From an uncultured Chloracidobacterium sp. (lineage in GTDB: Bacteria; Acidobacteriota; Blastocatellia; Pyrinomonadales; Pyrinomonadaceae): a stretch of DNA of 64,000 bases. The notes under the pieces were generated by a model. It was given only the letters and a program-made list of their open reading frames with translations. It ran no database searches and was not told where the DNA came from. A program made the position numbers and the translations under genes. Every line of letters begins with the position of its first letter. The stretch's first letter is position 1. The stretch is from the NCBI GenBank assembly GCA_936914845.1, contig CAKZGE010000003.1:620001-684000 (forward strand). The letters run 5' to 3'. Shown here in pieces: positions 15,220 to 23,023 of the stretch.

Positions 15220-16352
15220 ATGAATACGTCTTTCGCCGCATTTGACCTAAGCGGCGGGCAGCAGCAGCCGGCCGTGGTCGACCGTGTCCGTGGCCTGTTG
15301 ATCAAATATGGCTGGAACACGACCTGTTTTCAGATAATCAATCCGGGCATGCATTATTGGTTCGGGCAAGACGGCGATTCCGTGGTCGCATATGTACCGA
15401 CAAGACGTGTTCTAATGGTAGCCGGAGCACCGGTTTGTGCCAAAGCGGCGGTATATAGCGTTACGGCCGAATTTGAAAGGGCTGCGTTTGATGCAGGCCG
15501 GGGCGTTTGCTATTTTGGTGCTGAAGCTCGTTTGGAAAACGCTCTGCACAATTCCGAAGAACATTCGCGGGTATTGCTCGGGGCCCAACCCGTATGGCAT
15601 CCGGCTGAGTGGGAAAATATAATGCAGCAAAATGCTTCGCTGCGGGCCCAACTGAACCGTGCCCGCAACAAGGGTGTCGAGATCAAGGAATGGGTATTAA
15701 AAAAGCAGCGAATGACCCGCAGCTTCGCGAATGTCTCGCCGATTGGTTCACACTGAAAGGCCTGCCGCCGCTCCATTTTGTGATCGAACCGGACACATTG
15801 ACCAGGTTGGAATACCGCCGTGTCTTTGTTGCGGAATTGAATGGCAAGGTGCTTGCTTTTCTGGTGCTGTCGCCGATTCCGACCCGTAACGGATGGCTGA
15901 CCGAACAATTTCCACATCGCCCATCCGCCCCGAACGGCACAGTGGAATTGATGATGACAGAAGCGATCGCAGCACTTGCCGCCGAAGGTGCGGAATATGT
16001 CACATTGGGGCTTTCGCCGCTATCGAAACGGGCTAAGATCGAAAAATTCGATAATCCGATCTGGCTGCGAACCCTGCTGGCGTGGATGCGAAAACACGGG
16101 CAAAGATTTTATAATTTTGACGGCCTTGATGCTTTCAAATCAAAATTTATGCCGCAAAATTGGGAACCGGTTTTTGCTATTTCGAATGAAAAAGAGTTTT
16201 CGCGGACCACTCTTTACGCGATCGCTCTTGCCTTTACCGAAAACAAGCCCTATCGAGTGGTCGGCAAGGGGCTTTGGCGGGCCGTTAAAACCGAGATCGA
16301 ATGGGCCGGGCGGCGGCTCGCCGGTAAAGCAGGGAAAAATATGACTTGGTGA
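15220..16352 (+). CDS. DUF2156 (phosphatidylglycerol lysyltransferase C-terminal-like) protein, split by a -1 frameshift
   Basis: Two overlapping frames make one protein. Frame one (from ATG 15220, stop 15756) gives the N-terminal half of an MprF/LPG-synthetase-type GNAT-like acyltransferase (KYGWNTTCFQIINPGM, YWFGQDGDSVVAYVPTRRVLMVAGAP, LRAQLNRARNKGVEI). Family sequence then continues in the -1 frame (AANDPQLRECLADWFTLKGLPPLHFVIEP, EYVTLGLSPLS, YNFDGLDAFKSKF) to the stop at 16352. Joining at A-AAA-AAG (15699-15705) gives 377 residues. It may act on lipids by aminoacyl or acyl transfer. Whether this is programmed frameshifting, transcript slippage, a mutation or a sequencing error cannot be told; without a shift the product is 178 residues. 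Confidence 0.8.
15699..15705 (+). promoter_or_regulatory. A-AAA-AAG slippery heptamer (candidate -1 frameshift site)
   Basis: In the zero frame the codons are TTA-AAA-AAG, giving the same heptamer as E. coli dnaX. A -1 slip lands exactly in the frame that restores the DUF2156 protein. An AAGGA Shine-Dalgarno-like sequence at 15685-15689 ends 9 nt upstream, as in dnaX. A short downstream stem (GCGAA 15708-15712 with TTCGC 15724-15728) is weak. Confidence 0.5.
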
Positions 16353-16408
16353 CGGGCTTTTTTCGGTCACCTGGCAAAACTTCTTTCGCTGTATTCGACA
16401 CCAAAAAA

Positions 16409-17680
16409 GTGATCTTCAAAAATTTAAAACGAATCTCGACGTGTTTCTTGTGTTTACTATTGAGCTCGATCGTAAACTACGGGCAAATGGCCGCCGGCAC
16501 AAGCAAGCCGGATCCGCAATATCCGCAATTATTTGAGGAGATCTGGCGGACCGTCAATGAAAAATTCTTTGACCCCGGCTTTGCCGGAATAAATTGGAAC
16601 GCCGTAAAACGTCGTTACCAACCGAGGGTGAATGGGGTAAAGGATGACCGCACTTTCCACGCCTTAATGCAGCAAATGCTGGCCGAAATTCCGGTTTCTC
16701 ATTTGACCTTGCGTATTCCGCGTCAGCAAGGAGTGGTCGGTGTCGGCGTCAACACCAAGCTGATCGAAGGAAAGACGGTGATCGTAAGCGTTGCGGCGGG
16801 TTCAGACGCCCAGGCAAAAGGTCTGCGAGCGGGTGATGTAATATTGGATCCCGATAGGCAAAAAGGAGATCTAGGCAGCACCGCTATTCTACAGGTCAAG
16901 GGCTGCGACGGTCGCCGTCGAATAGTTCGCGTCCGCCGCGAATCTCACACAGCTTCCGAACATCCGTCAATTCGGTGGCGGACATTTTCGGTGGATCGCG
17001 GCCGGAAAATTGGCTTCATTAGAACCGTTAGATTTGAAGATGATGCCGCTCCGTTGATCGATGCGGCGATGCACGACTTGAAGGACACCAAGTCTATCAT
17101 CATCGATGCCCGCGACAACGGCGGCGGCAATATGTCTTTTGTACGGTTGAACAGCTATTTTAGCTCCGGCGAACATCTAGTTGTGGCGTTGCTTATGCGG
17201 CAATATCTGGAATCGATCGGCAAAAGGCCGCTGAATATTGATCCGCTTAGCCTGCCGCCCGTTTACAAAGCATATACCGACGATCAGATTTTTGCGTCTT
17301 TGCGCGGCAATAACGGCGCCGCAGCATTTTATAGCGAAGATCTCGGTGAAAAGAAATACCGGGGAAAGGTGGTGATCCTGATCAATGAAGAAACAGAAAG
17401 CGCCGCCGAAGGTTTTGCATGGCATGCAAGATCCAAAACCGATGCTGTTTTGATCGGACGGCGGACGCCGGGCGTCCTGCTTGGTGCCGAATATTTTCAC
17501 TTGCCCGGAGGCTGGATCTTGGGAGTTCCGACACAATCCGGTTGGGGGCCGGATGGAAGACCGGTGATCGATGAACCGGTTTCGCCGCATATCGTGACCA
17601 AATGGAGTGTTGATGACGTTTGCACAGGCCGCGATCCGGACATTGCAAAGGCGATGGAGGTAATAAACGCTCCCGAATGA
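16409..17680 (+). CDS. Secreted S41-family (C-terminal processing) peptidase
   Basis: A 423-residue protein from the GTG at 16409, chosen because it begins a good signal peptide (basic IFKNLKR, hydrophobic core, cut near NYGQ). In-frame TTG 16346 and GTG 16349 starts are alternatives. Mature order: a helical N-terminal bundle (WRTVNEKFFDPGFAGINW), a PDZ-like domain (VGVGVNTKLIEG, AKGLRAGDVI), then the S41 core with IGFIRTVRF, IIIDARDNGGGNMS and INEETESAAEGFA, whose Ser is the expected nucleophile. A Lys partner is not obvious to me. It probably acts in the periplasm. It follows the DUF2156 gene closely. Confidence 0.85.
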   Translation: MIFKNLKRISTCFLCLLLSSIVNYGQMAAGTSKPDPQYPQLFEEIWRTVNEKFFDPGFAGINWNAVKRRYQPRVNGVKDDRTFHALMQQMLAEIPVSHLTLRIPRQQGVVGVGVNTKLIEGKTVIVSVAAGSDAQAKGLRAGDVILDPDRQKGDLGSTAILQVKGCDGRRRIVRVRRESHTASEHPSIRWRTFSVDRGRKIGFIRTVRFEDDAAPLIDAAMHDLKDTKSIIIDARDNGGGNMSFVRLNSYFSSGEHLVVALLMRQYLESIGKRPLNIDPLSLPPVYKAYTDDQIFASLRGNNGAAAFYSEDLGEKKYRGKVVILINEETESAAEGFAWHARSKTDAVLIGRRTPGVLLGAEYFHLPGGWILGVPTQSGWGPDGRPVIDEPVSPHIVTKWSVDDVCTGRDPDIAKAMEVINAPE

Positions 17681-17724
17681 ACATTTCCATTTAGCGATAT
17701 ATCTATTTTCCGTTGAAAAGAAAA

Positions 17725-18372
17725 ATGAGAGAAATTTGCGTTAGATCCAGCGATAGCGAGATCGGTGCCGCCGATGTGATGTCGCCGGTATGGCAAATTG
17801 CCGAAGAAATAAACGTAGAGACATATTATTCCGGCGCCGCCGCTCCGCGGGAACGGTGGTTTTCGGCGCGGATGATCTGGACGGAAACGGCGCTTTGCGT
17901 TCGCTTTGAAGCTGTACAGGCCGAACCGATGATAGTTTCAAATGCGCCGGACCTTTCCGTAAAGGCTATGGGCCTTTGGGATCGTGATGTGTGCGAGATC
18001 TTCGTCGCACCGGACAAAGAGCGGCCACAGCGATATTTTGAGTTTGAAGCCGCGCCGACGGGCGAATGGCTTGATGTGGCGATCGATATGTCCGGAGCAG
18101 AGCGCCTTTCAGATTGGGAATATAGGTCGGGTATGCGAGCAGCATCGATGATCGAACCGGGAAGGGTGATCACATCCATTCAAGTGCCGTGGAGCGCGTT
18201 TGGAACGAAACCCGCTAACGGCGACGTGTGGCTTGGCAATTTGCTGCGATGCGTCGGGAAAGAGCCCGATCGCGGCTACCTGGCATGGCAACCGACCCAT
18301 ACGCCGCAGCCGAATTTTCATGTGCCGGAAAAATTCGGGCGGTTCTTGTTCATTGGCGGCGATCAACTCTGA
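17725..18372 (+). CDS. CBM9-like (carbohydrate-binding family 9-like) protein
   Basis: A 215-residue protein with an ATG at 17725 (a TTG at 17713 is possible). It resembles the CBM9-like domain of secreted sugar-binding and oxidoreductase-linked proteins: ARMIWTETALCVRFEA, the LWDRDVCEIFVAPD strand pair, YFEFEAAPTGEWLDV and ITSIQVPWSAFG, with AWQPTHTPQPNFHVPEKFG at the end. No signal peptide is visible, which is unusual for a carbohydrate binder, so its role is unclear. It overlaps the convergent permease gene by 10 bp. Confidence 0.8.
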   Translation: MREICVRSSDSEIGAADVMSPVWQIAEEINVETYYSGAAAPRERWFSARMIWTETALCVRFEAVQAEPMIVSNAPDLSVKAMGLWDRDVCEIFVAPDKERPQRYFEFEAAPTGEWLDVAIDMSGAERLSDWEYRSGMRAASMIEPGRVITSIQVPWSAFGTKPANGDVWLGNLLRCVGKEPDRGYLAWQPTHTPQPNFHVPEKFGRFLFIGGDQL

Positions 18373-19079
18373 ATAAATTTTTCGTTGATCAGCAAAGCTC
18401 CCCAAACAAGACTGAAAGCCCCGGCGGCAAAGCGGATCGCTTTGTTGACAAGCGTGAATCTATCGGCCGTAAAATAAAGCGGCATACTCATAATAAGGCT
18501 CATTATCATCATTCCGGCGATAGAACCGACGCCGAAAATGGCTATGTAGAGTAGTGCCACGACGGGCGAAGAGATGGTCGGCAGCACCAGCAGCATCAGC
18601 CCCGCACTTCCGGCCAGTCCATGGATCATACCGACCAATACAGAACGCGGAGCGAAGCGGTGATGCGACATCTCTGCCGTTTCGTTGTGGTGCATATGCA
18701 CATGCGTATGGGTATGGCCGTCGTGTTCGTGAGTGTGTGCATGGATCTTTTCCGCCGCAAAGATCTTGCGTATAGCATTGAGACCGAGAACGACAAGCAT
18801 AATACCGACCACGCCTTCGAGATAGCCTTCCGTTCGTTCGGAGATCTGGAGCTTTACAAAAACGACCAACGCGCCGACCACAAAGAGCGAGATGGTGTGG
18901 CCAAGGCCCCAAAATCCGCCGATGACGGAGGCGGCAAGAACATTTTTGTGTTCGCTGACAATTGCCGAAACAGCTGCCAAATGGTCCGCTTCGACGGCAT
19001 GATACAGCCCAAAAAGAAATCCGAGCACCAGCAAGCCGATCGCGGATTGTTCCGGGGAAGGTTGTAATAGATTTTCCAT
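18363..19079 (-). CDS. Nickel/cobalt permease-like membrane protein with HX4DH motif
   Basis: A 238-residue inner-membrane protein with about six transmembrane helices. The first carries HAVEADH (H27, D32, H33), the HX4DH signature of NiCoT and UreH-like nickel/cobalt transporters. A cytoplasmic loop near residues 110-140 is extremely His-rich (HAHTHEHDGHTHTHVHMHH), as in metal carriers. The second half has GLAGSAGLMLLVLP. It probably imports Ni2+ or Co2+; no urease or hydrogenase gene is in the window to identify which. The stop of the SDR gene upstream lies only 9 bp away. Confidence 0.85.
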   Translation of the reverse strand: MENLLQPSPEQSAIGLLVLGFLFGLYHAVEADHLAAVSAIVSEHKNVLAASVIGGFWGLGHTISLFVVGALVVFVKLQISERTEGYLEGVVGIMLVVLGLNAIRKIFAAEKIHAHTHEHDGHTHTHVHMHHNETAEMSHHRFAPRSVLVGMIHGLAGSAGLMLLVLPTISSPVVALLYIAIFGVGSIAGMMIMSLIMSMPLYFTADRFTLVNKAIRFAAGAFSLVWGALLINEKFIQS

Positions 19080-19087
19080 TGTTTGAA

Positions 19088-19861
19088 CTAGACGGTCATT
19101 CCGCCATCAACGGCGATCGTTTGGCCGGTGATATAGCTTGAGGCCTCCGATGCCAAAAATACCGTGACACCTTTCAGCTCGCCTTCGCTGCCGATGCGGG
19201 GCAGAACGTTGTTTTCCTGGATGGAGCGTTCGTAAATGTCGATGGCCGCATCAGCCAGGCGGGAATGAAAAAAACCCGGTGCAATGGCATTAACACGAAT
19301 GCCGCGACGACCCCAGCTGGCGGCGAGTTCGCGTGTCAGGCCGATCAGGCCGGCTTTACTGGCAACATAACCGGCATAGAACGGCCCGTTCGCAGACGAT
19401 GTGATGCCGCTGATGGAAGAGATGTTGATGATCGAACCGCTGTTATTTTTCAGCATTTCGCGGCCGGCGGCTTGGGCCATCAAGAAACACCCGGTCAGAT
19501 TCACATCTATCACTTTCTGCCATTTTTCGAGAGGCATTTCCTCGGGCATGGCCCCCCACGAAATGCCGGCGTTATTTACCAGGATATCAAGCTTGCCAAA
19601 TCGGGCGACGGTTTCATCGACCAATGCCTGAACGTCCTGCGGTAGGGAAACATCACAAGCCTTGCCGGCAACATCAAACCCACGGCCGGTAAATTCGGCA
19701 ACCGTTTCCATCAACGCCTCTTCGCGGCGAGCACACAACATTACGGAAGCTCCGGCCTCTGCCAAAGCCTCGGCCATTTCACAGCCAATGCCGCGAGAAC
19801 CTCCGGTAACGATCGCCGTTTTGCCGGAAAGATCGAAAAGTTCCTTTACATTTTTGGTCAT
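19088..19861 (-). CDS. Short-chain dehydrogenase/reductase (FabG-like)
   Basis: A 257-residue classical SDR. It has the NAD(P) motif TGGSRGIG (about 19-26), the NNAG motif, a catalytic Ser in NISSISG, YAGYVASKAGL as the YxxxK pair, and the C-terminal EASSYITGQTIAVDGGMTV seen in FabG and gluconate-5-dehydrogenase-like enzymes. The substrate cannot be assigned. It is probably co-transcribed with the permease 9 bp downstream and diverges from the methyltransferase-like gene. Confidence 0.9.
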   Translation of the reverse strand: MTKNVKELFDLSGKTAIVTGGSRGIGCEMAEALAEAGASVMLCARREEALMETVAEFTGRGFDVAGKACDVSLPQDVQALVDETVARFGKLDILVNNAGISWGAMPEEMPLEKWQKVIDVNLTGCFLMAQAAGREMLKNNSGSIINISSISGITSSANGPFYAGYVASKAGLIGLTRELAASWGRRGIRVNAIAPGFFHSRLADAAIDIYERSIQENNVLPRIGSEGELKGVTVFLASEASSYITGQTIAVDGGMTV

Positions 19862-19938
19862 ATGTTTACATCGAGATTAGCATAGTTCGGCGCGGTTTTC
19901 CGCTGTGGCGGCAAAGCAGCTTTTAGCGAGCTGCGTGG

Positions 19939-19944
19939 TAAAAT
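19939..19944 (+). promoter_or_regulatory. Candidate -10 box six bases before an ATG
   Basis: TAAAAT followed by six bases and the ATG at 19951 suggests transcription starting at the start codon. No Shine-Dalgarno sequence precedes this ATG. Confidence 0.4.
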
Positions 19945-19950
19945 AGAACA

Positions 19951-20748
19951 ATGAAAAAAACTGATAAAGAACTGGCGTACCTGTGGGATCTGTATATCGC
20001 ACCGGAATGGACACGCCGATTCACCGAAAATTTCGACAAAAATTTTAAGTTTGACGACGAAAAAGAGATCCTTTATCTCAGTGCCGGGACGGGAGCTCAT
20101 GTGCTGGAACTGACAGAAAAGCTTGGGTTGGATATTCGCATCTTAGGCTATAACGAAGACGAAGAGCTGAATGTGCTGGCGCGCGGCAAGGCCGAAATGG
20201 CGGAGATCGATGTCGAATTTTCCGGTGAATATCCGCGGGAGACCTTTGACCTAGTGATCGCGGATGCAAGTCTTGTAAGCACCGGAGACTATGACGAGTT
20301 TTTGGCGGACGCGGCAGAATTGGCCCGCGACCGGTTCGTGTTTTTTATGCCGACCGCGGGCAGTTTCGGCGAGATCTATTCGCTTTTGTGGGAAGCGATA
20401 GTCAATGCCGGTGTCGAAGATGCCGCCGGAACGGCTGAGCGTTTGATCGCGGCACTGCCGCAGGTATCACAATTGGAAGCCTTTGCCCAAAGTTTGGGGT
20501 TAAAGCGGATAAAGACCTATACGACAAGCGAAAGTTTGGATTTTGAAAACGGAGCGGCATTCGTGTCATCGCCCTTGGCGAATGATCTCCTGTTTCCGAT
20601 GTGGCTTGACGAACTGGAAGAGGCCGACCGCGAAAACGTGCTGAAAGAGCTTGAGAAATTGATCGACGAGAGCAGCAACGGGCTTTCGTTCAGATTTGCG
20701 GTCAAAGCGACCGTTATCGTCGGCGATAAGGAACATGACGAGGAATAG
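19951..20748 (+). CDS. Class I SAM-dependent methyltransferase-like protein
   Basis: A 265-residue protein. The first third reads as a Rossmann methyltransferase core: ILYLSAGTGAHVLELTEKLG in the motif I position (with SAGTG instead of the usual acidic GxGxG), then an acidic DEELNVLARGKA and FDLVIADASLV as motif IV. The C-terminal half is helical and acidic and unlike standard methyltransferases. The substrate is unknown, and loss of SAM binding is possible. It is monocistronic, with a -10 box close to its ATG. Confidence 0.65.
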   Translation: MKKTDKELAYLWDLYIAPEWTRRFTENFDKNFKFDDEKEILYLSAGTGAHVLELTEKLGLDIRILGYNEDEELNVLARGKAEMAEIDVEFSGEYPRETFDLVIADASLVSTGDYDEFLADAAELARDRFVFFMPTAGSFGEIYSLLWEAIVNAGVEDAAGTAERLIAALPQVSQLEAFAQSLGLKRIKTYTTSESLDFENGAAFVSSPLANDLLFPMWLDELEEADRENVLKELEKLIDESSNGLSFRFAVKATVIVGDKEHDEE

Positions 20749-20862
20749 GCGGTGTTCCTCTTATAAACATTGCCGGCGGGTGAAGGAGAGCTGAGCTTCA
20801 CTACGGACGAACAGAGAAAGGATCTTCGCAAAGAAGCAAAAAGTTTTTCGAGTGTTGCCGGC

Positions 20863-21117
20863 CTATTTGACCTCGGCTCGGCGGCGCATCTCTTCGGCAA
20901 GAGCTTCGTCGCTCATTTCCGATATTTGCGGTGCAGGAGCCTGAAGATTCTTTTTCTCGACTTCGGCCCGTTCTTCTTCTTCTGCTTCGCGCATGCCGTC
21001 GCGAAATGCCTTTCGCGTTTGGCCGAAAGATTTTGCTAACTGCGGCAGCCGCGAAGCTCCGAAAAGCAGGAAAAGCACCGCGACGATCAACAATATTTCT
21101 GTAGTTCCGAAATTCAT
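20863..21117 (-). CDS. tatA: Twin-arginine translocase subunit TatA/TatE
   Basis: An 84-residue protein with the TatA layout: a short N-terminus (MNFGTTE), one transmembrane helix (ILLIVAVLFLLFG), the FG-x-x-x-LP hinge and an amphipathic helix (SRLPQLAKSFGQTRKAF), then a charged acidic tail. TatA oligomers form the translocation path for folded proteins with twin-arginine signals. The tail (EMSDEALAEEMRRRAE) is ordinary for the family. tatC is not in the window. Confidence 0.92.
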   Translation of the reverse strand: MNFGTTEILLIVAVLFLLFGASRLPQLAKSFGQTRKAFRDGMREAEEEERAEVEKKNLQAPAPQISEMSDEALAEEMRRRAEVK

Positions 21118-21228
21118 ATAAACACTCCGATCCGACCTTGCTGGATGAACGGCATCACCTCACGCACGGGTGCCGCAAAAACCAATAATACACTTTATAA
21201 AGGCAACTTGCACTATAAAGCCGCCTTA

Positions 21229-22179
21229 TCAATGACGGGCTTTGAAATCGTCCATCGCATCGACCAATGCCGAAGCGATGCCAGGTTCGGAAACTGAATG
21301 ACCGGCATCAGGCACAACAGTCAGCTTTGCCTCCGGAAAGGTGCGGTGCAGATCCCATGCGGACGTGATCGGACACACGACGTCGTAGCGGCCTTGGACG
21401 ATCACGGTCGGTATATGGCGGATCTTATCTACATTTTCAAGCAGATAATTTTCGGTCGGGAAGAAAGAATTATTAGTAAAATAATGGCATTCGATCCTAG
21501 CCAGTGAAAGGGCTTCGTGGGCGCCTTCCCAGTGGTTCATCAAATCTTCATCCGGATAAAGCTTTGAAGTGGAACCTTCCCAAACGCTCCACGCACGGGC
21601 CGCCGAAAGCCGCACCGCTTCATCTTCGCTGGTCAGCCGTTTATGGTATGCGGCAATGAAATCGCCGCGTTCTTCTTCGGGGATCTCATCGCGATATCGT
21701 TCCCAAAAATCCGGAAATATTTCCGAAGCACCTTCCTGATAAAACCATTGGAGCTCTTTTTTGCGGGTCAGAAAAATGCCGCGCAGAGCCAAGCCAAGAC
21801 AACGGTCCGGGTGCGATATGGCGTAGGCCAAGCTGAGCGTACTGCCCCACGAACCGCCGAAAACATACCATTTATCAACGCCGAATTTTTCACGCAGTTT
21901 TTCGATGTCGTCGATCAGGTCCCACGTCGTGTTTTCTCGAAGATCGGCATGCGGCGTTGACCGGCCAGATCCGCGTTGGTCGAACAACACAACGTGATAG
22001 GCCTGCGGGTCGAAATATTGACGATAGGTCGGCACCAAACCGCCGCCCGGCCCACCGTGCAGGAACACGACCGGAATACCATCGGGATTGCCGACCCGTT
22101 CGTAATAGATCTCGTGAATATCAGAAACTTGCAGTTTGCCTGAATCAAAAGGCTCGATCGGTGGATAAAGATTTGCCAT
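21229..22179 (-). CDS. pip: Prolyl aminopeptidase (S33 family)
   Basis: A 316-residue alpha/beta hydrolase that removes N-terminal proline from peptides. Family markers are VFLHGGPGGG (oxyanion HGGPG), DQRGSGRSTPH, the nucleophile elbow GGSWGSTLSLAYA, LALRGIFL, VQGRYDVVCP with the catalytic Asp, and AGHS with the catalytic His near the end. The length is standard and there is no signal peptide. It lies 4 bp after the stop of a secreted unknown on the same strand. Confidence 0.95.
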   Translation of the reverse strand: MANLYPPIEPFDSGKLQVSDIHEIYYERVGNPDGIPVVFLHGGPGGGLVPTYRQYFDPQAYHVVLFDQRGSGRSTPHADLRENTTWDLIDDIEKLREKFGVDKWYVFGGSWGSTLSLAYAISHPDRCLGLALRGIFLTRKKELQWFYQEGASEIFPDFWERYRDEIPEEERGDFIAAYHKRLTSEDEAVRLSAARAWSVWEGSTSKLYPDEDLMNHWEGAHEALSLARIECHYFTNNSFFPTENYLLENVDKIRHIPTVIVQGRYDVVCPITSAWDLHRTFPEAKLTVVPDAGHSVSEPGIASALVDAMDDFKARH

Positions 22180-22183
22180 ACAC

Positions 22184-23023
22184 CTATTCTATCTCAATTG
22201 TGGACTTTTTGTATTTTCCGCACAGCCCGCAGCCGTCATCAACTGCGGCTATGATCTCATATTTTCCTTTCGGAACACCCGTAAGGTCCCAGATAACATT
22301 TTTGCCACTTCCGACGATCTCTCCGGCCTCAACTTTATAGACATATGTTAGAGGGTCGTTTTCAGGGTCACTCGCTTCGGTCAAGACACTGAATTTACCG
22401 TCTTTCCCAACAACCGGAACAATAGAGATGTTGTTTACGGTAGGAAACAGATTGTAGTCAACAATAGTTCTTTTATCTATCGGATAAAAACTCCACCGCC
22501 GTGCTTTATAGTAGGCCTGCACATCATCTGTTTGACAAAGTCGCGCTGAGAAAGATGAATCTGGGAAAATAATTATTGCTGTTACAACTCTGCGACGAAG
22601 ATGGATCGCAATACCTTTTGCCTTGTTAAAAAGAACGTAGATAGACTGATTCTGCGGGTCTATATTTTGTCTATCAAAACCAGTGAGGTCGAGACTTAGA
22701 TCGGGCAACATAATTCGTTCCTTGGGAAAATAAGACAATTGTGTGATGGTTCCTCGTGGGGCATTCCACATCACGTGTTCTTGTGAGCAATCTGTTGTGG
22801 AATATTGCACCAATATATTGTCGTTTTCTCGGATAAATGTTTGATGCGATGCGGGATTTCCTTGGATAAAAGCCGAACTCCGCCGAAATAAAGCTTCCGC
22901 GTATTCTGAAGAGGCTTCCAGAAAAGGTGTCTTCCGCAAATCTGCGATCACTTCAGCCGGTGTTTGCGGGAAAGCCGCGAGTGGAAGAAAAACGACAGTA
23001 AAGGCTATACGAAATATCTTCAT
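22184..23023 (-). CDS. Secreted protein with C-terminal Ig-like domain
   Basis: A 279-residue protein with a Sec signal peptide (MKIFRIAFTVVFLPLAAFPQ). The central region is beta-rich with a conserved-looking LDLTGFDRQNIDPQN segment. The C-terminal 80 residues read as an Ig- or PKD-like sandwich (NISIVPVVGKDGKFSVLTEA, SDPENDPLTYVYKVEAGEIV, GKYEIIAAVDDGCGLCG). A CGLCG pair near the end could form a disulfide or bind metal. Its function is unknown. The ATG overlaps the asnB stop (ATGA at 23020-23023). Confidence 0.78.
   Translation of the reverse strand: MKIFRIAFTVVFLPLAAFPQTPAEVIADLRKTPFLEASSEYAEALFRRSSAFIQGNPASHQTFIRENDNILVQYSTTDCSQEHVMWNAPRGTITQLSYFPKERIMLPDLSLDLTGFDRQNIDPQNQSIYVLFNKAKGIAIHLRRRVVTAIIIFPDSSFSARLCQTDDVQAYYKARRWSFYPIDKRTIVDYNLFPTVNNISIVPVVGKDGKFSVLTEASDPENDPLTYVYKVEAGEIVGSGKNVIWDLTGVPKGKYEIIAAVDDGCGLCGKYKKSTIEIE

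Noticed and set aside
20749..20862. Plus-strand coding extension after the methyltransferase-like gene
   Set aside because: Short frame running into the antisense of tatA, without motif or start context.
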